Below are positions 42,097-51,436 of a DNA stretch of 60,332 nucleotides, in pieces (the first letter of the stretch is position 1; every line of letters begins with the position of its first letter). The notes below the pieces were generated by a model. The model saw only the letters and a list, made by a program, of their open reading frames with translations, ran no database searches and had not been told where the DNA came from. Made by a program: the position numbers and the translations under genes. Source of the stretch: Burkholderiales bacterium (lineage in GTDB: Bacteria; Pseudomonadota; Gammaproteobacteria; Burkholderiales; Burkholderiaceae_C); assembly GCA_947452135.1 (NCBI GenBank), contig CANGBT010000003.1, positions 1 to 60,332 on the forward strand, written 5' to 3'.

Positions 42097-44369
42097 GTCT
42101 TGTCTTCCAGCAAGGCCCCCAGCTGTGCCAGCCTGGCTTCCAACTCATCGATGCGCACATCCTTGGGGTTGCGCATGTAGTTCGGCTTGGGCTTGTTCGC
42201 GTCACGTGTGATGTCGGGGCTGCCGACGTACAACGTGCCGACGTCATCGCCCCAGCAACCGAAGTACTGGAAGAGTGCAGGTGGCTTGGGCTTGTTCCAG
42301 GTCTTGACGAATTCCTTGTACGGAACACCCCGAGCAATACGCGCCTTGCGTTCGGCGTCACGCAGAGCCTTCGTTTCGACAGGATCGATGACCAGAGTCT
42401 CAGGATCGAACTTGACCTTGTAAAGCCGTGCCGCCACGCCTTGTGACATCAGGCCTTCCTCGATGTCACGGATCACAGCGGCCGGATCGCGTTCCAGCAG
42501 ATCGCCATAGCCGGCGCCCGCGCCTTGCGAAATCATGAACAACTCACCGCGCTTGGAGATCTCGAAGCCCATGCCCATGTGATGGGTTGTGTAGGTCGCT
42601 TCCTCAAAAGGTCGCTCGTTCATCAGCTCGGCGATCGAGTGCTTGAACTTGTGCGGCTCGTCGAGCAGCACTTCGTAGGCGTCGACGCCCTTGATCTTGC
42701 ACAGCGGGTAGGTGCCGCAGGCATAGCCGCCGAACAGGCCCTGAATCGGCGGGATCTTGGCGCCTTGGCACACCGTCATGAAGCCCCACTGCTCGCTGTC
42801 CTTGGTGGACGCGATCATGGTGTAGCCCTGACCGCCGCGGTACTTGCCCGGGGCGATGGCGTCCATCGTCATCTTCTTGGAAACGAGCTGCAGGAACGGC
42901 ACGTCTTCTTCGTTGATTTCCTGCTCGCCGATATCGGCCATGGTGGCGAAGATGGGCGCCAAAGCATGTTCGCCGTCCATGTCCGAGCGCGCACCGCCGC
43001 CCATGCCGTTCAAGTCGGCACAAAGGTTACCAAGCAGTTCACCGTGCTGGCTGACGCCACCCCAGATGAACGTGTTGATCATGTTGAAGGTGGGGGCGTG
43101 CACCTTGGTGTACTTCTCGGGGCAGCTGTACAAGAACTTGGCCACCGCGTGCTGGCCCGCGGTGAAGCCAGTGAAGATCGACATCAGACTTTGCGAGTTC
43201 GGCGCGTCGTACGACGAGTTGACGATCGAGTGTGGATCGGTGATCACTTCGATCGGCGCAAAGGCGGCCTGACTGCGTGGCAGGTCGGGCCAGACATAGC
43301 ACAGGAACACTTGCGACAGCATGCCCTTCAGACCCGCCAGGATGGTGTTGGTGGCGCGGTTGGTGAACTCGGGGGCCGAGCCGCGGAAGTCAAAGATCAG
43401 CCGGTCACCAGTCTTGGTGAGCTGGCAGTTGATCTTGACCACGCAGTTCTCGCGCAGCGTCGAGTCCTGGATGATGTAGGTGCGCACCGTCATGTCAGGC
43501 CACTCGCTGATCCGACGTTTCACCTCGGCACGCACGTTCTCCATCGACAGGCGCAGCGTCGAGACCAACGACTCGGGGCCGTCGGTGCGCAGCGTCTCCT
43601 CGATGCGCTGCTTGATCCGCAAGCAGGCGAACAGCTTGACCTTCATGTCCTCGTACTGCAACTTGGGCTCGCGCACCGAGTTCTGCAAGAAGGTCAGGAT
43701 GTCGCGCTTGATCTGGTAGTTCTCGACGACCCGGAACGGGCACATCTTGAGGCCTTCGTCCGAAGGGCTTTCTGCCATGGATGGCATGCCGCCCGGCTCG
43801 ATGGCGCCGTTTTCGCCTTCGTGAACCGTGCAGGCCACCCAGCAGACGATCGATCCTTCGTGGAAGATCGGAACGATCATGCTTTGATCGGTGTTGTGAA
43901 TGTTGCCGTAGCGCGAGTCGTTGTGGATGAAGCCGTCGCCTTCGCGCACGCCCACCGACGGGTCGTTGACCCAGTTCTTGATGATGAACTTGATCGGGTG
44001 GTGCACCAGCGCCGAGAACACCAGCACGCCGCCCGAACTGGCAATCGCCAGATCTCCTGCCGCCGAGTAAACGCCGGTGATCAGGTCACCCCACTTGGCG
44101 CCAGGGGCGGCACCCATTTGCTCGACCATCTCGAAGCCTTCGTCGCAGCCGGCCTGAATGCGATCGCGGATCTTCGCCACCGTGCGCGCATCGCTGACTT
44201 TGGCGATGCACTCGTCTTCATACGCGCTGCGCGGCATGAGGTCGTGGTTTTGCATGATCTCGGGATCTGGCCCGAGAAACAGCGTGGTGTCGTTCAGGAA
44301 TTTCTTGATCAGTGCCACCTCGGCCGTCGTAGGCGTCTTGGCTTTGATTGGCGTTTCGTTTTCGCTCAT
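42093..44369 (-). CDS. Acetophenone carboxylase-type subunit Apc4 (HyuB/AcxA-alpha family)
   Basis: A 758-residue protein of the hydantoinase-B/oxoprolinase family as in acetone and acetophenone carboxylases. Recognisable pieces are TLFLGPDPEIMQNHDLMPRS near the N-terminus and NHDLMPRSAYEDECI. FIHNDSRYGNIHNTDQSMI is the characteristic N-D-x(n)-G-x-H-x-x-D segment, with DFRGSAPEFTNRATN further on. In these enzymes the B-type subunit carries the carboxylation site and, in acetone carboxylase, Mn2+. The operon layout (Apc1-2-3-4-5) favours acetophenone carboxylase over the three-subunit acetone enzyme. Confidence 0.88.
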   Translation of the reverse strand: MSENETPIKAKTPTTAEVALIKKFLNDTTLFLGPDPEIMQNHDLMPRSAYEDECIAKVSDARTVAKIRDRIQAGCDEGFEMVEQMGAAPGAKWGDLITGVYSAAGDLAIASSGGVLVFSALVHHPIKFIIKNWVNDPSVGVREGDGFIHNDSRYGNIHNTDQSMIVPIFHEGSIVCWVACTVHEGENGAIEPGGMPSMAESPSDEGLKMCPFRVVENYQIKRDILTFLQNSVREPKLQYEDMKVKLFACLRIKQRIEETLRTDGPESLVSTLRLSMENVRAEVKRRISEWPDMTVRTYIIQDSTLRENCVVKINCQLTKTGDRLIFDFRGSAPEFTNRATNTILAGLKGMLSQVFLCYVWPDLPRSQAAFAPIEVITDPHSIVNSSYDAPNSQSLMSIFTGFTAGQHAVAKFLYSCPEKYTKVHAPTFNMINTFIWGGVSQHGELLGNLCADLNGMGGGARSDMDGEHALAPIFATMADIGEQEINEEDVPFLQLVSKKMTMDAIAPGKYRGGQGYTMIASTKDSEQWGFMTVCQGAKIPPIQGLFGGYACGTYPLCKIKGVDAYEVLLDEPHKFKHSIAELMNERPFEEATYTTHHMGMGFEISKRGELFMISQGAGAGYGDLLERDPAAVIRDIEEGLMSQGVAARLYKVKFDPETLVIDPVETKALRDAERKARIARGVPYKEFVKTWNKPKPPALFQYFGCWGDDVGTLYVGSPDITRDANKPKPNYMRNPKDVRIDELEARLAQLGALLEDKT

Positions 44370-44402
44370 GTCAGACCTCGTGTAGGGTGTTGAATGCGAC
44401 GC

Positions 44403-46547
44403 TCAGGTCGCACTGGCGCGCAGGAACCATGAGGCGCCCTGGCGCGCTGCAACGAAATTCCAGCCCGGATCAACCAGGAAGGTCGTGACCTCGGAGGCAA
44501 CGATCGCCGGACCGGTGATCTGCACGCCGGGTTCGATGGCCGAGCGGTTCCACACCGGGGTGTCGACCGGGCCTTCGTGTCCGACGAAGTGGCACTTGCG
44601 AACGCTTTCGGGCTGTGGCGGCGCGGTGCGCAGTTCAGGAGCCACTGGCTTGATGTCCTCGAACGTGATGGTCTCGTGCTCCACGAAGGCAGCCACGCGC
44701 ATGGTGTTGATGCGAATGCCGGCCTCTGGTGCCTGACTGCCTTCGCCAAAGCGCTTGCCGTAGTCGTTGGAAAACTGCGAAATGATCGACAGCACGTCGC
44801 CCGGACCGTGCACTTCGTGCTGGCCGATCACGGCCGTGGTCGTTACCAGCTGGTTGCCGTAGCGCATGTCGAGCTCGAGACGGTGCTGGATCTGGTCACG
44901 CGCGATGCCCTGCCGCAGCAGGTCCTGCGTGCCTTGCTCCTTGAGCTCGGCCACGATGCTGTTGAAACGCGAGTAGTCGTCAAAGATGTGACGCGTGTTC
45001 GAGTCGTACAGCACCATGTACAGCGACTGCTCGTGGATGTGCAACTGGTGCATGTTGCCAGCACCGACTGCCGAGAACACGGAGCTGAGCGGCGGCGCCA
45101 GGATCTTGTCGATGCCCAGGTTGCGTGCGATGCCGCAGCCGTGCAGCGGACCATTGCCGCCGTACGCCAGCATGGTGAATTCCTTGGGGTCATAACCCCG
45201 TGCGCGCAGTTCGGTGAACAGGCCGTTGGCCATGTTGTCGTCCACCTTCTCGCGAATCATCAGCGCCGCTTCGATCACCGAGCAATCGAGCTCGTCGCAC
45301 AGCGTGTCCTCGATGGCTGCGGCTGCACGCCGGGCGTTAAGGGGAATCGAGCCGCCCGCGTAGTTCTTGGCGTCGAGGTAGCCGAGCAGCAAGTCTGCAT
45401 CGGTGACGGTGGCGTTCATGCCGCCACGGTCGTAACAAGCGGGCCCCGGGTCGGAGCCGGCGCTTTGCGGGCCGCACTTCACGGTGTTGTACATGCGGTC
45501 GTAGCTGGCGATAGAGCCGCCGCCCGCACCCAGCGTGACCAGGTGAACCATCGGCACGGACACCAGCCAGCGGTCGATCACCGGGTTGAAGTCGTAGTGC
45601 TTGACGCCACCTTCCACCACGATGCCGATGTCGTAGCTGGTGCCGCCCATGTCGGTGGCCACCACGTTGCCCAAGCCAGCTTGCATGGCCAGATGCTCTG
45701 ACGCCGCAATGCCGGATACCGGACCGGAGTGGATGGTCTGCAGCGCGTCGGTGGAGTTCAACTGGGCCATGCCGCCCGAGTTGTGGATGACGAGCATCGG
45801 CTTGTCGTAGCGATGGGCGCGCAAATTCTGCTCGAGCGCCGACAGGGCGTGGTACATCGTCGAGTGCAGGTAACCGTCGACGGCAGCGGAGGTGGAGCGC
45901 ACGTACTCGCCCTTGCGACCGGCCACCTGGTGCGACAGGATGATGGGAATCGCTCCCAGCAGATGCGACGGGTACTCCTCGAACAGGATCTCTTCGATGC
46001 GCTGCTCGTGGGCGGGGTTCACCACGCTGTTGACCAGCGCCACCACGATGATCTGCGCGCCACGGTCGACCAGCGACCTGATCTGCGTGCGCACATCGTC
46101 TTCATCGAGCGGCATGACCAGCTTGCCCTCAAAGTCCAGTCGCTCGCGCACGCCGTAGATCATGTGCGCAGCCACCAGCGGCGCGGGGCGGCTGGCGTTG
46201 GGCATGTTTTGTTGGGCCAGGGTGTCGAGACCGTCGCCGTAGCCGCGGGCGCGGCTGAGCGGCACGGTGGCTTCGAAGCCGGCGGTCACCAGCATGCCGA
46301 TCTTCGGACCCTTGTGCTCGATCAGCGCGTTGGTGCCCAACGTGGTCGCGTAGCGCACCGAATCGACCTCGGACAAGATGGTCTCGAGCTCAAGCCCGAG
46401 CACCTTGTTGGCCTTGCCCAAGGCTTCGTTGAAGCCAAGCGCCAGGTTTTGATGGGTGGTGAGTGCCTTGGCCTCGATGTACCGGCCGTCCCAAACCACA
46501 AAGCAGTCGGTGAAAGTTCCACCGATGTCCACAGATATGCGTCGCAT
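44403..46547 (-). CDS. Acetophenone carboxylase-type subunit Apc3 (HyuA family)
   Basis: A 714-residue hydantoinase-A/oxoprolinase family protein containing two actin/sugar-kinase-like lobes that bind ATP. The N-terminal MRRISVDIGGTFTDCFVV is the phosphate-binding motif, and later blocks VATDMGGTSYDIGIVVEG and LGAGGGSIASYD are typical. It probably phosphorylates the enolate of the ketone substrate or carbonic acid together with Apc4. It lies 33 bp upstream of Apc4 and 63 bp after the Apc2-like gene. Confidence 0.88.
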   Translation of the reverse strand: MRRISVDIGGTFTDCFVVWDGRYIEAKALTTHQNLALGFNEALGKANKVLGLELETILSEVDSVRYATTLGTNALIEHKGPKIGMLVTAGFEATVPLSRARGYGDGLDTLAQQNMPNASRPAPLVAAHMIYGVRERLDFEGKLVMPLDEDDVRTQIRSLVDRGAQIIVVALVNSVVNPAHEQRIEEILFEEYPSHLLGAIPIILSHQVAGRKGEYVRSTSAAVDGYLHSTMYHALSALEQNLRAHRYDKPMLVIHNSGGMAQLNSTDALQTIHSGPVSGIAASEHLAMQAGLGNVVATDMGGTSYDIGIVVEGGVKHYDFNPVIDRWLVSVPMVHLVTLGAGGGSIASYDRMYNTVKCGPQSAGSDPGPACYDRGGMNATVTDADLLLGYLDAKNYAGGSIPLNARRAAAAIEDTLCDELDCSVIEAALMIREKVDDNMANGLFTELRARGYDPKEFTMLAYGGNGPLHGCGIARNLGIDKILAPPLSSVFSAVGAGNMHQLHIHEQSLYMVLYDSNTRHIFDDYSRFNSIVAELKEQGTQDLLRQGIARDQIQHRLELDMRYGNQLVTTTAVIGQHEVHGPGDVLSIISQFSNDYGKRFGEGSQAPEAGIRINTMRVAAFVEHETITFEDIKPVAPELRTAPPQPESVRKCHFVGHEGPVDTPVWNRSAIEPGVQITGPAIVASEVTTFLVDPGWNFVAARQGASWFLRASAT

Positions 46548-46610
46548 TTCTTTTCCTTTCGAGCCCGCGCTGGGCGCTTGCTCACATCACTGCCGTCGTG
46601 GCGCAGTCAA

Positions 46611-47012
46611 TCAGTGCTTGTGGCCGCCAGCGGTACCCACCACGGCGGGACCGGTCACGGGTTCCTTGACCTCTTCACGCTGCGACCACTGAGCTCGCAA
46701 GGCTGGCAGATCGGGCTGCATGTCATGCAGGGGTGGATGGCCCGGGATGGCGTACTCGGTCTCGACCTGCGTGCCGCAGTTGGGGCAGTAGTACTCCAGG
46801 ATTCGCACCCACTCAGGATCCGGGCTGAAGGTGAACTTGTAGCGGTCGGGGTCGAGGATCGGCGGGTGAATCTCGCGCGGGTCGCGGTTGTGCACCAGCA
46901 TGCCCTCTTTGTAGCTCGCCGTGGCCGTGCCGATGACGTGGTCGCACACCCGGCATTCCCATTGCTCCGCGTCCAGATCGACGCGAAGGTATTCAGTCAT
47001 CAGAACCTTCAT
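46611..47012 (-). CDS. Acetone/acetophenone carboxylase gamma-type small subunit (Apc2)
   Basis: A 133-residue protein of the acetone-carboxylase gamma family. It has the two zinc-type cysteine pairs ECRVCDHVIG (near residue 19) and YYCPNCGTQVETE (near residue 75), and the intervening AYK/ILDPDRYKFTFSPDPEWV block. About 15 kDa, the size known for Apc2 (beta) of Aromatoleum, in which it binds zinc and holds the core together. Its C-terminus is Gly/His-rich (GGHKH). The ATG at 47012 overlaps the Apc1-like stop by four bases. Confidence 0.88.
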   Translation of the reverse strand: MKVLMTEYLRVDLDAEQWECRVCDHVIGTATASYKEGMLVHNRDPREIHPPILDPDRYKFTFSPDPEWVRILEYYCPNCGTQVETEYAIPGHPPLHDMQPDLPALRAQWSQREEVKEPVTGPAVVGTAGGHKH

Positions 47013-48982
47013 GAACTAGCCTTTCTGTTCAACATGATGTCGCCCGCGTCACTGATGACGAAGGACCAGCCGTCCAGCACCCGGCAGGTGAAATAGTCTT
47101 CTTCGATGATGGCCGGACCGCTGGCGTGATCTCCCGCCTTGAGCGCGCTCATGCGGTAGACCGGCACGTCGATGCGACCGTCCTGTCGTGTGAGCACGTT
47201 GCGCACCCCTTCGGACAGAGCCGGCGCCAGTTCGGCAAATTTCGCGTGGGTGTCCGATTGGGCGCGCAGACGCTTCACCGCCGTCATTTCCAGTTCGACC
47301 GAGTCGGAGCTGGCGATGCCCGAGGCCAGGATGGGCACGGCGGAGAGGGCGTGGGTCGATTCCTTGCCATTGGCGTCGGTCACCACCAGTTGAGCATCGA
47401 TCTCGAAGTCATCACCGCTGCAGCCTTCGGCATACATGTCTCGAACCGCTCGCACCTTGAGCGAGGCATAGGCATCTTCCAGTGCCTCTTGCGAGACGGC
47501 GGACAGCGGCTCGCAATAGCGCTGCGAGATGTCGCAAGTGCCGATGCCGTAGGCGCTGAACACCGCAGCCATGTGTGGAATTGCGACCTGATTGATCCCG
47601 GCCACTTCAGCCACGCCGCAGGCATTGAGGGGACCCGCGCCGCCGAACGCCAGCAAAACACTCTTGGGCGAGACCTTCGTGAAACGGCACAGCTCGTCGG
47701 CGACCTTGGCCTCGAACGCACGCTCCATCTTCTGGAGTGCTTCTTCGAGCGATACGCCCAGCGGTTGGGCGATGTTGGTATTCACGGCAGTGGCCGCGCG
47801 GTCCAGGTCGAGGCCCATACCGCCACCGAAGTACGACTTCGGGTCCAGCACGCCCGAGAGCAAGCTTGCATCGGTGATGGTCGCGCTCTGGCCACCGCGA
47901 CCAAAGCAAGCCGGTCCGGGCACCGCGCCGACGCTTTGCGGCCCGATCACGATGCTGCCTTGCTCGACCTTGAAGATCGAGCTGCCACCAGCCCCCGCAC
48001 TCATGATCTCGCACAGGGGGATCGACACGCTGATCCCCTCGACGTGGCCGCGACGATCTTCAGCGACCTTGCCGTTGACGAACTGGCCGATGTCGGTGGT
48101 GGTGCCGCCAACGTCGATGGCCACCACGTCAGAAAAGCCGTACTGCCTCGCGAAGGTCTTGAGGCCTTCCATGCCGCCACGCGGACCGGAGCTGTAGGTC
48201 TTGATGGCGATGGTCTTGGCCACGCGCGACGCATCACCGTCGTTGCGGAAGATCAGCAGCGGGTTCTTGGTGCGGTACTGGCGCAGGCGGTTTTCGGCGT
48301 TGTAGAGGAACGCCTCCATGCCAGGGTGCAAGAAGGAGTTGATCAGCGCGGTCCAGGTGCGACGCACCTGATCCTTGTCGACGCTCAAGTCGCTACCGTA
48401 CAGCATGGGCACGGCGCCCAGCAGGTGGCGCGGGTACTTGCGCAGAGCGATCTTGCGGAAGGCATTTTCCGTCGACGCGAAATCGGCTCCACCGAAACTC
48501 ACCACGATGCGGCTCGCGCCTTGACCCGTCAGGGCATTGGTCGCCTTGACCACCGCCATGGCGCCGTCGGAGCCTGTCACCTGCGCCGGGTCGAGGTAGA
48601 CCACCCGGTCGCCAACCAGCGCCGCGTAGACGTCCGGATCGTGAGCGGCGAGTTCGGCTACCAGATCTGCGGCGCCAGCGTTCACGATCAGACCCAGACG
48701 TGGGCCCTTGCGCTCGCAAATGGCGTTGGTGCCCTGGGTGGTGGAGTAGCGAATGAGCTCGACTTCTTCAAGCAATCGCTTGACGTCTGGCTTGCCGTAG
48801 ACCACGCCGGAGGCCTTTTCGAGACCCTCGAAAAAGCACTTGCTCAGGTCGTAAGGCGTGGTGAGCACCTTGGTCTTCTTGACGTCTGATCCGTCAATGA
48901 TGCAGATGTCTGTCAGCGTCCCGCCGTTGTCGATGTTGATCTGTATGCCCATGGCAGAGTCCCGATGATTGGTAGTCGACAA
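47009..48982 (-). CDS. Acetophenone carboxylase-type subunit Apc1 (HyuA family)
   Basis: A 657-residue (about 70 kDa) hydantoinase-A family protein and probable first gene of the operon. It differs from Apc3 in the phosphate loop, which reads INIDNGGTLTDICII instead of DIGGTFTD. Other blocks are AIDVGGTTTDIGQFVNG and SAGAGGSSIFKVE. The start is taken as a TTG at 48982, because AGGAG lies six bases upstream; an ATG at 48952 (MGIQINIDN) has only a weak site and would match the family N-terminus better. Two HyuA-type subunits plus a HyuB type are the mark of acetophenone carboxylase. Confidence 0.87.
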   Translation of the reverse strand: MSTTNHRDSAMGIQINIDNGGTLTDICIIDGSDVKKTKVLTTPYDLSKCFFEGLEKASGVVYGKPDVKRLLEEVELIRYSTTQGTNAICERKGPRLGLIVNAGAADLVAELAAHDPDVYAALVGDRVVYLDPAQVTGSDGAMAVVKATNALTGQGASRIVVSFGGADFASTENAFRKIALRKYPRHLLGAVPMLYGSDLSVDKDQVRRTWTALINSFLHPGMEAFLYNAENRLRQYRTKNPLLIFRNDGDASRVAKTIAIKTYSSGPRGGMEGLKTFARQYGFSDVVAIDVGGTTTDIGQFVNGKVAEDRRGHVEGISVSIPLCEIMSAGAGGSSIFKVEQGSIVIGPQSVGAVPGPACFGRGGQSATITDASLLSGVLDPKSYFGGGMGLDLDRAATAVNTNIAQPLGVSLEEALQKMERAFEAKVADELCRFTKVSPKSVLLAFGGAGPLNACGVAEVAGINQVAIPHMAAVFSAYGIGTCDISQRYCEPLSAVSQEALEDAYASLKVRAVRDMYAEGCSGDDFEIDAQLVVTDANGKESTHALSAVPILASGIASSDSVELEMTAVKRLRAQSDTHAKFAELAPALSEGVRNVLTRQDGRIDVPVYRMSALKAGDHASGPAIIEEDYFTCRVLDGWSFVISDAGDIMLNRKASS

Positions 48983-48995
48983 ATAACGCTCCTGG

Positions 48996-49014
48996 ATCGC
49001 GAGGCAATCGCGAG
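48996..49014 (-). promoter_or_regulatory. Direct repeat upstream of the carboxylase operon
   Basis: Two 8-base copies, ATCGCGAG on the plus strand (48996-49003 and 49007-49014), are separated by three bases; each contains the palindrome TCGCGA. They lie just before the AGGAG site of the first carboxylase gene, within its 5' leader, and may bind a regulator. No sigma-54 (-24/-12) or clear sigma-70 promoter was found in the following 110 bp. Confidence 0.35.
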
Positions 49015-49131
49015 CGGAGCTACGAATTATGCATTACGGATCAAGTGCGGGCCCCAGTAAAACCGAGGGTGACACACGTTCGAATCTGGATTACCAGCGC
49101 TTCGGTGCCCGATTTGCGACCGTGCTGAGCC

Positions 49132-49653
49132 TCAGCCCAGCAGCCCCGTTTCACGCCCCATTTCGGGGAGCGTCACCACCGGTTGCGGCTTCCAACCCTT
49201 CTTGCGGTGCTCGGCGATCACATTGGTGTAGATCCCGCCGCGCACGTACCAGCGGGCGGTGATGCGCGCGAAGCGCGGCTGGGTCACGCTCACGATGTGG
49301 CTGAGGATGTCGTTGGTGACCTTCTCATGGAAGGCGCCTTCCTCCCGAAAACTCCACATGTACATCTTCAGGCTCTTGAGTTCGACGCACAGTTCATCGG
49401 CCACCATGTCGATCACGAAATGCGCGAAGTCGGGCTGCCCGGTCAGCGGACACAGGCAGGTGAACTCGGGGATCTGGAACTGGATGGTGTAGTCGCGCTG
49501 CGGCGCCGGGTTCGGGAACACATGCAACTGCTTCGACGGTGCGGTCGGCGGGTTGGGGGGCATCGGGCGTTGCACGGGCGCCGCCTGGCCGGTGGTCTTG
49601 GTTCGGGCCTTGGAGGTCGCCTTCGCGATGGTTTTCAGTTTGGCAGCGGTCAT
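49132..49653 (-). CDS. queF: 7-cyano-7-deazaguanine reductase (NADPH-dependent) QueF
   Basis: A 173-residue unimodular QueF that reduces preQ0 to preQ1 with two NADPH, the last step before tRNA insertion. The catalytic cysteine is Cys68 in [13 protein letters not shown], with Asp75 as the proton donor. The QueF motif is [10 protein letters not shown] near residue 91, and the C-terminal [13 protein letters not shown] segment has the catalytic Glu/His region. The N-terminal 40 residues are Lys/Pro-rich and not conserved, so the start at 49653 could be shorter. Same direction as queE, with a 56-bp gap. Confidence 0.95.
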   Translation of the reverse strand: MTAAKLKTIAKATSKARTKTTGQAAPVQRPMPPNPPTAPSKQLHVFPNPAPQRDYTIQFQIPEFTCLCPLTGQPDFAHFVIDMVADELCVELKSLKMYMWSFREEGAFHEKVTNDILSHIVSVTQPRFARITARWYVRGGIYTNVIAEHRKKGWKPQPVVTLPEMGRETGLLG

Positions 49654-49709
49654 GGCAGTGGGGTTGAGCTTGGTCAAGGAGGTTGGGGCGAGGGCGTGTG
49701 GGGCTCCGG

Positions 49710-50354
49710 TCAGGGAATGCCCACGGCCTTGTGCGTTTGCACGCTGAGGCGCCATTGAGGGTGGGCCAGGCAATAGTCGATGGCCGCACGGGTGTTGCGC
49801 ATGCGCTCCAGGCCGTCCATCGGCTGCAGATAGAACAACTCGAAGTCCAGATCCGCGAACTGCTCGGGCATGGCGCCGGGCTGCGGAAACACCAGTTTGA
49901 GCTCGGTGCCGCGCGTGAGCACCAAGTCGGCGCCGGCCTTCGGGCTCACGCAGATCCAGTCGATGTCGGCAGGCGCGACTTGCGTGCCGTTGGTTTCCAC
50001 GGCGATCTCGAAGCCGTGGAGGTGCAGCGCCGCGATCAGCGGCTCGTCGAGTTGCAGCAAAGGCTCCCCGCCAGTACACACCACCAGCGGTTTGCCCAGC
50101 AAAGCGCCGGCTGGCCACAGCGATGCGATGTGTGCGGCCAGCGCCTCGGCGGAGTCGAACTTGCCACCGCCGAGGCCATCGATGCCCACGAAGTCGGTGT
50201 CACAGAACCGGCAGATGGCCTGGTCACGATCGGCTTCGCGTCCGCTCCACAGATTGCAGCCGGAAAAACGGCAAAACACCGCGGCGCGGCCGGTCTGGCC
50301 GCCTTCGCCTTGCAGTGTGTAAAACGCTTCCTTGACCGAGTACGCCATGGTCAC
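49710..50354 (-). CDS. queE: 7-carboxy-7-deazaguanine synthase QueE
   Basis: A 214-residue radical-SAM enzyme that contracts 6-carboxy-tetrahydropterin to 7-carboxy-7-deazaguanine. The iron-sulfur cluster cysteines show the CX14CX2C spacing of QueE proteins (Cys33, Cys48 and Cys51 in [20 protein letters not shown]), instead of the canonical CX3CX2[18 protein letters not shown] precedes it; [11 protein letters not shown] is the SAM-binding GGE motif and AVETNGTQ follows. Starts at 50354 or 50348 are both ATG. Overlaps queD by four bases. Confidence 0.95.
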   Translation of the reverse strand: MTMAYSVKEAFYTLQGEGGQTGRAAVFCRFSGCNLWSGREADRDQAICRFCDTDFVGIDGLGGGKFDSAEALAAHIASLWPAGALLGKPLVVCTGGEPLLQLDEPLIAALHLHGFEIAVETNGTQVAPADIDWICVSPKAGADLVLTRGTELKLVFPQPGAMPEQFADLDFELFYLQPMDGLERMRNTRAAIDYCLAHPQWRLSVQTHKAVGIP

Positions 50355-51436
50355 ACCGGAAGCGCCAGCACGGCGCCAGGCTCTGACACGATGGCACCGC
50401 AGCCCTCGGTTTCGTACAGATCCACCCGGTCGAGCTGCGGTAGCTGCACACGGGCGTGCTCGAAGATCCAGCGCGCCACGCTGGCGGTGTCGCAGTCGCG
50501 CAGGTCGGCAATCTCGTGCAGCGGCTGGTGGTCAAGCTGCTTGAATATCGGGTCAAACAGCGTCTTCACGTCGCCGAAGTCGATCGTCCAGCCCATCAAC
50601 GCGTCGAGCGGCGCCGACAGGTGCAAGCGCAGCGTGTAGGTGTGGCCGTGCAGACGCCGCAGCGCGCTGCCTTCGGGTGCGCGATGGAGCTGCAAGGCGC
50701 TGTCCAACGTCAGCTCCTTCCACACGCGGTAGCGCTCGCCGTCGAACAGCGCGCCGCACGAGGCGGTCTCGTACACGGTCACCCACGACAGCGCGGGCAG
50801 CACCGGCTTCAGGCGAGCCCAGATCCAGCTCGACAGCAATTCGCTGGTCGGGTTGCTCAGGCCGGTCAGGTCGTTCAAGCAGGCGTGATCGAGCTGTTGC
50901 TGCAGCGGCGCCCAGGCCGCATCAATGTCGTCATGGCTGATCGTCACTGCAGCGTCTTGATCGGCATGCAGCACCACCTCGAAGCCGTGCCCATGCATGC
51001 GGCCGCACTTGTGACCGGCAGGCACGCGCGGAAGCACATGCGCGGCCTGGAACACATGGCGTCGCCACAGATGCGCGTGGCCCACGACATCCACGTCGAC
51101 GCCACGCCTCGGTGTGCTTTGCAAGCGCAACTGTGTCGCGGTTGGCAGACCGGGCTGCTGGGCGATCCAGCGCGCCAGGTTGGCGTCGGAGGGCAACGCG
51201 ACCTGGTCATTGAGCAGCTGGTGATCGAGCGGCGCAACGGCGGCTGTCAATTCCTGATGCAGCCGCTGCACCTGACCACCTTCAAACGCCGCCCACAGCG
51301 CCGGCAAAGCGCAGCGCACTTGCGCCACAAAACCGTGGCCGTGCAGTCGGGCCGAAGGGTGACCGTCTGGTAGTTCAGCGATCTGGCGGGCTGCCTCGAA
51401 GCGGGTCGCTGCGCAGATCAGCGTGTCGATGCTCAC
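50351..51436 (-). CDS. queD: 6-carboxy-tetrahydropterin synthase QueD with three tandem PTPS domains
   Basis: Normally about 120 residues, this QueD has 361 and contains three PTPS-like repeats. Repeat 2 (about 120-235) is complete: Zn ligands His133 (FQAAH), His148 and His150 (MHGHGF), nucleophile Cys144 (HKCGRMHGH), LDH (His184) and YETASCGA (Glu223). Repeat 1 (about 1-105) has RLHGHGF and LDHQLLND, but FEAAR replaces FxAAH and Ser28 stands at the Cys position. Repeat 3 (about 238-361) has RLHGHTY, LDH and YETEGCGA but lacks the first His (Leu248) and the Cys (Leu259). The product, 6-carboxytetrahydropterin, is made by the middle repeat. Overlaps queC and queE by four bases each. Confidence 0.92.
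   Translation of the reverse strand: MSIDTLICAATRFEAARQIAELPDGHPSARLHGHGFVAQVRCALPALWAAFEGGQVQRLHQELTAAVAPLDHQLLNDQVALPSDANLARWIAQQPGLPTATQLRLQSTPRRGVDVDVVGHAHLWRRHVFQAAHVLPRVPAGHKCGRMHGHGFEVVLHADQDAAVTISHDDIDAAWAPLQQQLDHACLNDLTGLSNPTSELLSSWIWARLKPVLPALSWVTVYETASCGALFDGERYRVWKELTLDSALQLHRAPEGSALRRLHGHTYTLRLHLSAPLDALMGWTIDFGDVKTLFDPIFKQLDHQPLHEIADLRDCDTASVARWIFEHARVQLPQLDRVDLYETEGCGAIVSEPGAVLALPV

Noticed and set aside
42525-44393. 622-codon plus-strand frame opposite the Apc4-like gene
   Set aside because: No homology and skewed composition; the opposite strand encodes a clear HyuB-family protein with overlaps to neighbours.
47126-48889. 587-codon plus-strand frame opposite the Apc1-like gene
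   Set aside because: Shadow of the HyuA-type gene; His/Arg/Ala-rich and without motifs.
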